Source: Compostibacter hankyongensis (lineage in GTDB: Bacteria; Bacteroidota; Bacteroidia; Chitinophagales; Chitinophagaceae). Taken from it: a stretch of DNA of 64,000 bases. The translations under genes were made by a program, and so were the position numbers. Below are positions 58,537 through 64,000 of the stretch, piece by piece (position 1 is the stretch's first letter; each line of letters starts with the position of its first letter). A model generated the notes under the pieces. It did no database searches and was not told the origin of the DNA. It saw only the letters and a program-made list of their open reading frames with translations. The DNA lies in NCBI RefSeq assembly GCF_039541075.1, contig NZ_BAABFN010000001.1, forward strand, positions 496,001 through 560,000, read 5' to 3'.

Positions 58537-59877
58537 ATGCCATTTAAAAAATATATCGCCCCCCTCTACTTTACGCCGGTCTTTTATGCGGCCGGGGCTG
58601 TAGTGGCCGTGTGTTTTGTGCTGCGTTTTTTCCTGCGCTGGCCGGGAGACCTGCCGTTTTTGCTGCTGGGGCTTTTCTTCCTGCTGACCGCGATGGATTA
58701 CCTCCTGCTGTTTGGCAGGGGCGGCAGCATATTTGCCCGGCGGATCGCTCCCGAACGGCTCAGCAACGGCGATGAAAACGATATTCTCATCTACGTGAAA
58801 AGCCGGTACCGTTTTCGTGTGCGCCTCACCGTTATCGACGAGGTGCCCTTCCAGTTCCGGAAACGGGATACCGAATTCACACTTTCCGTGCTCCCGGGAC
58901 GCGAGCAGCATATCCGGTACGGATTGCGTCCGGTCCGCCGCGGCGCTTACGAATTCGGGAAGATAAACGTATATGCACGTTCCCGGCTGGGCTGGATAGA
59001 ACGGCGCTACCGTTTTGAAACTCCCCTGACCGTGCCGGTATATCCCGGTTTTCTGCAGATGCGCCGCTACCAGCTGCTGGCGCTGGCCAACCGCCTGAGC
59101 GAAGCCGGCATCCGGCGGCTCCGCAGGGTAGGGCACAGCCCCGAGTTTGAGCATATCAAGGAGTATGTGCAGGGCGATGATATGCGGACCGTCAACTGGA
59201 AAGCTACGGCCCGCCGGGGCGGGCTGATGGTCAACCATTATACCGAGGAAAAAAGCCAGCAGATCTATTGCATCATCGACAAGGGACGGGTAATGAAGAT
59301 GCCTTTCAACGGCATGAGCCTGCTGGATTATGCCATCAATGCGGCGCTGGTGCTCAGTAATGTGGCTTTGCTGAAACAGGACAAGGCCGGGCTGATCACC
59401 TTTTCGGAAGCACCGGGCACTTTTCTCAAAGCCGATGCCAGGGCCGTGCAGATGTCGGCTATCCTCGAGCTGCTGTATAACCAGAAGACCCGGTACCTGG
59501 AAAGTGATTATGAAAAGCTGTATCAGCTGCTGCGCGCAAGGGTGACCCACCGGAGCCTCCTGGTGTTGTTTACCAACTTTGAAACGCTGACTGCCCTGCA
59601 GCGGCAGCTGCCTTACCTGCGCCGGATAGCGCGGCATCACCTGCTGCTGGTGGTTATTTTTGAGAATACGGAATTGCGGAAGATCAGGGAAGCGCCCGCC
59701 CGCGATCTTGAAGCCGTCTATACGCAGACCATTGCCGAACAGTTTGCCCACGAAAAGCAGCGCATCCTGAAAGAGCTGCGCCAATACGGTATCCTCGCGT
59801 TGCTGACCGCTCCCGAACAGGTGACGGTCAGCACGGTGAACCGTTATCTGGAAGTCAAATCCCGCGGCGAGCTATGA
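58537..59877 (+). CDS. DUF58 domain protein
   Basis: 446 residues. Two N-terminal membrane helices (about 8-55), a beta-rich middle domain, and the DUF58 region with EFEHIKEYVQGDDMRTVNWKATARRGGLMV near 205 leading to a von Willebrand A-like fold with IIDKGRVMKMP. This is the predicted partner of the MoxR ATPase. Last gene of the operon; convergent with gyrB, six bases apart and without a visible terminator. Confidence 0.94.
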   Translation: MPFKKYIAPLYFTPVFYAAGAVVAVCFVLRFFLRWPGDLPFLLLGLFFLLTAMDYLLLFGRGGSIFARRIAPERLSNGDENDILIYVKSRYRFRVRLTVIDEVPFQFRKRDTEFTLSVLPGREQHIRYGLRPVRRGAYEFGKINVYARSRLGWIERRYRFETPLTVPVYPGFLQMRRYQLLALANRLSEAGIRRLRRVGHSPEFEHIKEYVQGDDMRTVNWKATARRGGLMVNHYTEEKSQQIYCIIDKGRVMKMPFNGMSLLDYAINAALVLSNVALLKQDKAGLITFSEAPGTFLKADARAVQMSAILELLYNQKTRYLESDYEKLYQLLRARVTHRSLLVLFTNFETLTALQRQLPYLRRIARHHLLLVVIFENTELRKIREAPARDLEAVYTQTIAEQFAHEKQRILKELRQYGILALLTAPEQVTVSTVNRYLEVKSRGEL

Positions 59878-59883
59878 TCGCCG

Positions 59884-61872
59884 TCAGGCATCGATATTGG
59901 CGTACTTGGCGTGCGTTTCGATAAACTGGCGCCGGGGCGGTACCTCGTCGCCCATGAGCATGGAGAAGATGCGGTCGGCCTCGGCAGCGCTTTCGATGGT
60001 TACCTGCTTGAGAATACGGGTGCCGGGGTTCATGGTGGTTTCCCAGAGCTGTTCGGCATTCATTTCACCGAGACCTTTATAACGCTGTACGGTTACATTT
60101 TCTTCTTTTCCATTCCCGGCGATCTGGCGTATGGCCGCCTTGCGCTGCTCTTCCGTCCAGGCGTATTCCTGCTCCTTGCCTTTCTTGACCAGGTACAGGG
60201 GCGGCTGGGCCAGGTATACATAACCCTGCTCTACCAGCGCTTTCATATAGCGGAAAACAAAGGTGAGGATCAGGGTGGCAATATGAGAACCGTCCACGTC
60301 GGCATCCGTCATGATGATCAGCTTGTGGTAGCGGAGCTTGGCCAGGTTCAGCGCCTTGTCGTCTTCGGGTGTGCCGATGGTGACGCCCAGGGCGGTAAAG
60401 ATATTCTTGATCTCTTCGTTTTCGTAGATCTTGTGCTCCATGGCCTTCTCCACGTTCAGGATCTTGCCGCGCAGCGGCAGGATGGCCTGAAAACGGCGGT
60501 CCCGTCCCTGTTTGGCCGTGCCGCCTGCGGAGTCCCCTTCCACCAGGAACAGCTCGCATTGCTCGGGGTCGGTATCGGAGCAGTCGGCCAGCTTGCCGGG
60601 GAGCCCGCTGCCGGTCAGCACGCTTTTGCGCTGCACCAGCTCCCGGGCCTTGCGGGCGGCATGCCGCGCCTGGGCCGCCAGGATGACCTTGCTGATGATG
60701 GTCTTGGCCTCCTTCGGGTGTTCTTCGAGATAGGCTTCCAATACACCGCCCACCGAGCTGTCCACCACACCCATCACTTCGGAGTTGCCCAGCTTGGTCT
60801 TGGTCTGTCCTTCAAACTGGGGCTCGGGTACCTTTACGGAGATAATGGCGCTGAGGCCCTCCCGGAAATCGTCCCCGCTGACCTCCACCTTCACCTTTTC
60901 AAAAAGCTTGTTCCGGTCGCCGTAGGCTTTGAATACCCGGGTGATGGCCCGGCGGAAGCCGGCCACATGGGTTCCGCCCTCGATCGTATTGATGTTGTTG
61001 ACGTAGGAGAAGATGTTCTCGCTGAAGGAATCGTTGTATTGAAGGGCCACTTCCACGGTCACATTGGTGCCGCTATCCACCGCTTCGATGGAGATGGGGG
61101 AGGGCAGCAGGGGCGCCCTGCGCCCGGTCTTGTCCTGCAGCGCCACGAATTCCACGATGCCGCCTTCGGAGTAAAAAGTCTCCGTCAGCGGAGCGCCCTG
61201 TTCGTCTTTTTCCCGCATGTCCGTAAGGGTGATGCGGATACGGCGGTTCAGGAAAGACAGCTCCCGCAGGCGGGAAGCCAGTATTTCCCGGTTGTAGACC
61301 ACTTCCCGGAAGATGGTATTGTCCGGCAGGAAGTGGGTGGTCGTCCCGGTTTTATCGCTGATGCCGATCTCCCGGACAGCATACTGGGGAATGCCGGTAC
61401 GGTACTCCTGTTCGAATATCTTGCCCTCGCGGTACACGGTTACGTGCAAAGCGGTTGACAGGGCATTTACGCAGCTTACCCCTACCCCGTGCAGGCCGCC
61501 GGATACTTTATAGGTATTTTTGTCAAACTTGCCGCCGGCATGCAGCACCGTCATCACGATCTCAAGCGCGGAACGGTTTTCCTTGGTATTCATACCCGTC
61601 GGGATGCCGCGTCCGTCGTCGCTGACCGTAATGGAATTGTCCTCTTCGATGGTAACCTCGATGTTTTTGCAATAGCCGGCCAGGGCTTCGTCGATGGAAT
61701 TATCTACCACCTCGTAAACCAGATGGTGCAAACCTTTTGAGCTGATGTCGCCGATATACATGGCGGGACGCTTCCGTACCGCTTCCAGTCCTTCCAGTAC
61801 CTGTATACTGTCCGCATTATATCCGTTGGAGAGGGCTGCTGTCGCCGGCGACGTGGTCGTTTCTTCACTCAT
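59884..61872 (-). CDS. gyrB: DNA gyrase subunit B
   Basis: 662 residues, the short form without the long insert of E. coli GyrB. GHKL ATPase with EVVDNSIDEALAG, DDGRGIPTG, GGLHGVGVSCVNALS and the QTKTKLGN lysine; TOPRIM motifs EGDSAGG and DADVDGSHI; C-terminal GLGEMN. ATG 61872 is chosen over an upstream extension that includes the promoter region. gyrA is not adjacent. Confidence 0.97.
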   Translation of the reverse strand: MSEETTTSPATAALSNGYNADSIQVLEGLEAVRKRPAMYIGDISSKGLHHLVYEVVDNSIDEALAGYCKNIEVTIEEDNSITVSDDGRGIPTGMNTKENRSALEIVMTVLHAGGKFDKNTYKVSGGLHGVGVSCVNALSTALHVTVYREGKIFEQEYRTGIPQYAVREIGISDKTGTTTHFLPDNTIFREVVYNREILASRLRELSFLNRRIRITLTDMREKDEQGAPLTETFYSEGGIVEFVALQDKTGRRAPLLPSPISIEAVDSGTNVTVEVALQYNDSFSENIFSYVNNINTIEGGTHVAGFRRAITRVFKAYGDRNKLFEKVKVEVSGDDFREGLSAIISVKVPEPQFEGQTKTKLGNSEVMGVVDSSVGGVLEAYLEEHPKEAKTIISKVILAAQARHAARKARELVQRKSVLTGSGLPGKLADCSDTDPEQCELFLVEGDSAGGTAKQGRDRRFQAILPLRGKILNVEKAMEHKIYENEEIKNIFTALGVTIGTPEDDKALNLAKLRYHKLIIMTDADVDGSHIATLILTFVFRYMKALVEQGYVYLAQPPLYLVKKGKEQEYAWTEEQRKAAIRQIAGNGKEENVTVQRYKGLGEMNAEQLWETTMNPGTRILKQVTIESAAEADRIFSMLMGDEVPPRRQFIETHAKYANIDA

Positions 61873-61918
61873 ATTTGCAGTGGAAATTTCTTTTTGATGG
61901 AAAATGATGTATAACATG

Positions 61919-61949
61919 CAAAAATAAGAAATTTGCCCCTATTTTTCAA
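61919..61949 (-). promoter_or_regulatory. Promoter of gyrB (TTG-N20-TATTTTTG)
   Basis: On the minus strand TTG (61949-61947), 20-base spacer, TATTTTTG (61926-61919), about 46 bases before ATG 61872. Confidence 0.7.
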
Positions 61950-62084
61950 CAAATTCAGTGGTTTTTTCTGCACGGTTGATCCCCTTTCCCGGCCATTGTT
62001 CATCCAGGCAGGGAGGGAGGGTCGTTCCCGGCAGATAAACGAGAAACCGGAACCCTCAAACCGGAACTATTGGCACATTCTTCG

Positions 62085-62092
62085 TATTTTTG
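62085..62092 (+). promoter_or_regulatory. -7 box TATTTTTG of the AraC-type regulator gene
   Basis: Exact TAnnTTTG match; transcription would begin near 62098. Confidence 0.55.
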
Positions 62093-62165
62093 CCCGGCCG
62101 TTACCCTTTGGGAGCGGACAGCGCTTTACCGGCCCGTTACGGACACCGTGCAAAAAGAACTGAAA

Positions 62166-63095
62166 ATGAAAGAGCAACCGGAGGATATTTTATCGCTTGC
62201 CATACAGCAGCCGGCTTTATCAGACCAGGTAAAGCTGGTGGAAGAGCGTTCGGTGAAGGTGAAGGCAGGCTTCGACTTCCGGCTGCACCGCTATGCTTAC
62301 CCCGAAATGCTGCCGGTGGAAGACGTGGGCGTGGTGTATTACCAGCCTGCCAGCGGCAAAAAGTCCCAACGGGTACAGCTCCGTTATTGCATGGTCGGCA
62401 ACCGCTACTGCAACAACCCCGCCTGTAAAAATACCGCCTGTGCAAAAGCAGCGGCAGAGGGGGGAACCCCGTCAGACAAACAGGCCGTGCTGGATGTGAT
62501 CAGCATCACCCTGCACCCCTCGCTGCTGGATACCCTTCAGGCCACTCATATGCCGGATATCTTTGAAAAAAACGGCAACCGCTCCTTTGTAAAGACCATC
62601 CAGCCCTGTACCAAAACCAAGATAGCCCTCGAGGGCATGGTCCACCACGGGTACGACGGTATGCTGCAGAACATTTTTCTGCAAAGCAAGGCGCTGGAGC
62701 TGCTGCTGTACAGCTCCGACCAGTTTATCCGGAACGATCCGGATGAAAAGTACGGCTGCCGCTTTCTGACCCAGGTAGAGGACCGGGACAAGATCGTGCA
62801 GGCCCGGGATATCCTCCTGGAGCATCTCGACGCGCCCGTTACCATCCGTGAGCTGGCCCGGAAGGTGGCCATGAACGAATGCTATCTGAAAAAGGGATTC
62901 AAGGCCATGTACGGCACTACCATTTACGATTATTTTCAGAAAGAACGTATGGAAAGAGCCCGTCAGCTGTTGTACGACAGGGGACTGTCGGTTTCGGAGG
63001 TGGCGATGATGATGGGATATTCCTGTATTTCTCATTTCAGCACGGCGTTTAAAAAGCATACCGGGCTGAAACCCTGTGAATTATTACTGCGCTAA
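62166..63095 (+). CDS. AraC-family regulator with a four-cysteine N-terminal cluster
   Basis: 309 residues. The C-terminal ~95 residues are an AraC/XylS double helix-turn-helix (ITIRELARKVAMNECYLKKGFK ... SVSEVAMMMGYSCISHFSTAFKKHTG). The N-terminal domain is unusual: near residue 76 four cysteines are spaced C-x6-C-x4-C-x4-C (CMVGNRYC, CNNPAC, CKNTAC), as if to bind a metal or an iron-sulfur cluster or to sense redox state. ATG 62166 follows the promoter; a GTG at 62148 is an alternative. Target genes unknown; the neighbouring peptidase may be one. Confidence 0.88.
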   Translation: MKEQPEDILSLAIQQPALSDQVKLVEERSVKVKAGFDFRLHRYAYPEMLPVEDVGVVYYQPASGKKSQRVQLRYCMVGNRYCNNPACKNTACAKAAAEGGTPSDKQAVLDVISITLHPSLLDTLQATHMPDIFEKNGNRSFVKTIQPCTKTKIALEGMVHHGYDGMLQNIFLQSKALELLLYSSDQFIRNDPDEKYGCRFLTQVEDRDKIVQARDILLEHLDAPVTIRELARKVAMNECYLKKGFKAMYGTTIYDYFQKERMERARQLLYDRGLSVSEVAMMMGYSCISHFSTAFKKHTGLKPCELLLR

Positions 63096-63204
63096 ACCCG
63101 GTGGGCCTGTTTTCGCCGGTTGACATAAATTTCGTTACTTTCCCCATTTTTGCCGGCGGGGTAGCGCCCGTCTGTTCTGTTGCATCCGTAAAATCATCCG
63201 TTTC

Positions 63205-64000
63205 ATGTCAAGACGTTGTTTTCGTAGTATTCCCGTACTGATAGCAGCACTGGCCGTACTGGTTTTTTCCGCTCATGCGCAGCCGCTGCATCATGCCTGG
63301 TCTTATAAAAGCCTGCAATGGGATGCCGTGCCGGACCTGGGCAGCCTGGACGATGTGCAGTGGGAAAAGACAGGCCACCTGTTTACCCGCCTGGAAAAGC
63401 TGGCTGCAGGAGGATATGAGATCGCGCAGTATGATCCCGAAAAAGATCTTGCCCGGCAGGTGCTGGTATCCTCCGCGTCGCTGAAGCCCGCAGGTATCGC
63501 GGACCCTATCGCCGCTGAATCCTATACCTGGTATCCTGAGCAGGGAAAGCTGCTGATCTTTAACAATTCCAAAAGGGTCTGGCGGGGCCGGACCCGGGGC
63601 GATTTCTGGCTGTATGATACCCGGGCCCGGAAGCTGATGCAGCTGGGAAAAGGGCTGCCGGCGTCCTCGCTGCAGTTTGCCAAGGTCTCGCCCGACGGCC
63701 GGCAGGCTGCTTACGTATCCGGGCATAACCTGTATGTGGAAGACCTTGGATCAGGTACCCGGCGGCAGCTTACCACCGATGGCACCGACAAGATCATCAA
63801 CGGTACTTTCGACTGGGCCTACGAAGAGGAACTGTTCTGCCGCGACGGCTTCCGCTGGAGCCCGGACAGCAAATCCATCGCTTACTGGCATATCGACGCT
63901 TCGCATATCCGCGACTACCTGATGCTGAATACCACGGATTCGGTCTATTCCTACACCATACCGGTGCAATATCCCAAAGTGGGCTACGACCCCTCTCCCG
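63205..64000 (+). CDS. DPP-IV-type S9 peptidase, N-terminal part (3' truncated)
   Basis: 265 residues are visible; the frame is open to the window end. Signal peptide (LIAALAVLVFSAHAQ), then the beta-propeller of dipeptidyl peptidase IV: AKVSPDGRQAAYVSGHNLYVEDL and the substrate-gating double-glutamate loop DWAYEEELFCRDGFRWSPDSKSIAYW near 212-237. The serine hydrolase domain lies beyond the window. It would cleave Xaa-Pro dipeptides in the periplasm. Confidence 0.92.
   Translation, partial: MSRRCFRSIPVLIAALAVLVFSAHAQPLHHAWSYKSLQWDAVPDLGSLDDVQWEKTGHLFTRLEKLAAGGYEIAQYDPEKDLARQVLVSSASLKPAGIADPIAAESYTWYPEQGKLLIFNNSKRVWRGRTRGDFWLYDTRARKLMQLGKGLPASSLQFAKVSPDGRQAAYVSGHNLYVEDLGSGTRRQLTTDGTDKIINGTFDWAYEEELFCRDGFRWSPDSKSIAYWHIDASHIRDYLMLNTTDSVYSYTIPVQYPKVGYDPSP

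Overview
The window looks like chromosomal DNA of a GC-rich member of the Bacteroidota, most likely of the Chitinophagales/Chitinophagaceae type. Reasons: gliding-motility genes gldA and gldB, a Bacteroidota-type split ATP synthase locus (atpB-E-F-H-A without the beta/epsilon genes), a TonB receptor with an N-terminal carboxypeptidase-like domain, abundant lipoproteins, and above all promoters of the Bacteroidota type (TAnnTTTG at -7, sometimes with TTG about 18-20 nt upstream). At least 18 such boxes can be read by eye, many only a few bases from the start codon. Almost all DNA is coding; no rRNA, tRNA, CRISPR array, transposase or integrase was seen.

Layout. 1-2521: end of a large protein with a possible His/Cys protease dyad, then an MsbA-like ABC exporter. 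2639-7077: ATP synthase genes atpBEFHA, followed by a strong terminator where atpG would be expected. 7242-14533: isoprenylcysteine-methyltransferase-like gene, pdxA, rsmA, a hydroxyacid dehydrogenase, greA with a two-hairpin leader, a HIT protein, ruvB, a lipoprotein and a Bax-inhibitor-like protein. 14709-20410: an oxoacid:ferredoxin oxidoreductase alpha gene without its beta partner, an MscS channel with a structured leader, and a sugar-type oxidoreductase/MFS pair. 20581-29311: membrane-anchored glutamate-synthase-like enzyme, nth, ftsB, eno, gldA, an M23 peptidase, bcp, yceI, apaG and a 53-residue membrane protein. 29323-36327: an AAC(3)-I-like acetyltransferase, gldB, nadE, ybjQ, serS, nfeD/slipin and a GNAT enzyme. 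36367-43222: the DUF1800/DUF1501 export pair, arfB, dtd, mazG, a molybdopterin-fold protein, glyS and a flavin reductase. 43404-47033: an AT-richer island with a lipoprotein and a TonB receptor. 47130-52908: mfd, a DUF6600 lipoprotein with a long Ala/Pro/Arg tail, and a CD225/DUF2752 pair. 52916-59877: an RDD gene divergent from an overlapping spoIIM / membrane / DUF4129 / DUF4350 / moxR / DUF58 operon. 59884-64000: gyrB, an AraC-type regulator with four clustered cysteines, and the start of a DPP-IV-type peptidase that runs off the window.

How it fits together. Most genes are housekeeping (energy, translation quality control, repair, cofactors, cell envelope). The most interesting material is (i) a composite intergenic repeat with a fixed order of modules, present in six places and usually starting at or in the stop codon of the upstream gene; (ii) the greA leader with two tandem terminator-like hairpins; (iii) the mscS leader; (iv) the MoxR/DUF58 membrane operon; and (v) several conserved neighbourhoods with a partner missing (atpG, korB, gldC).
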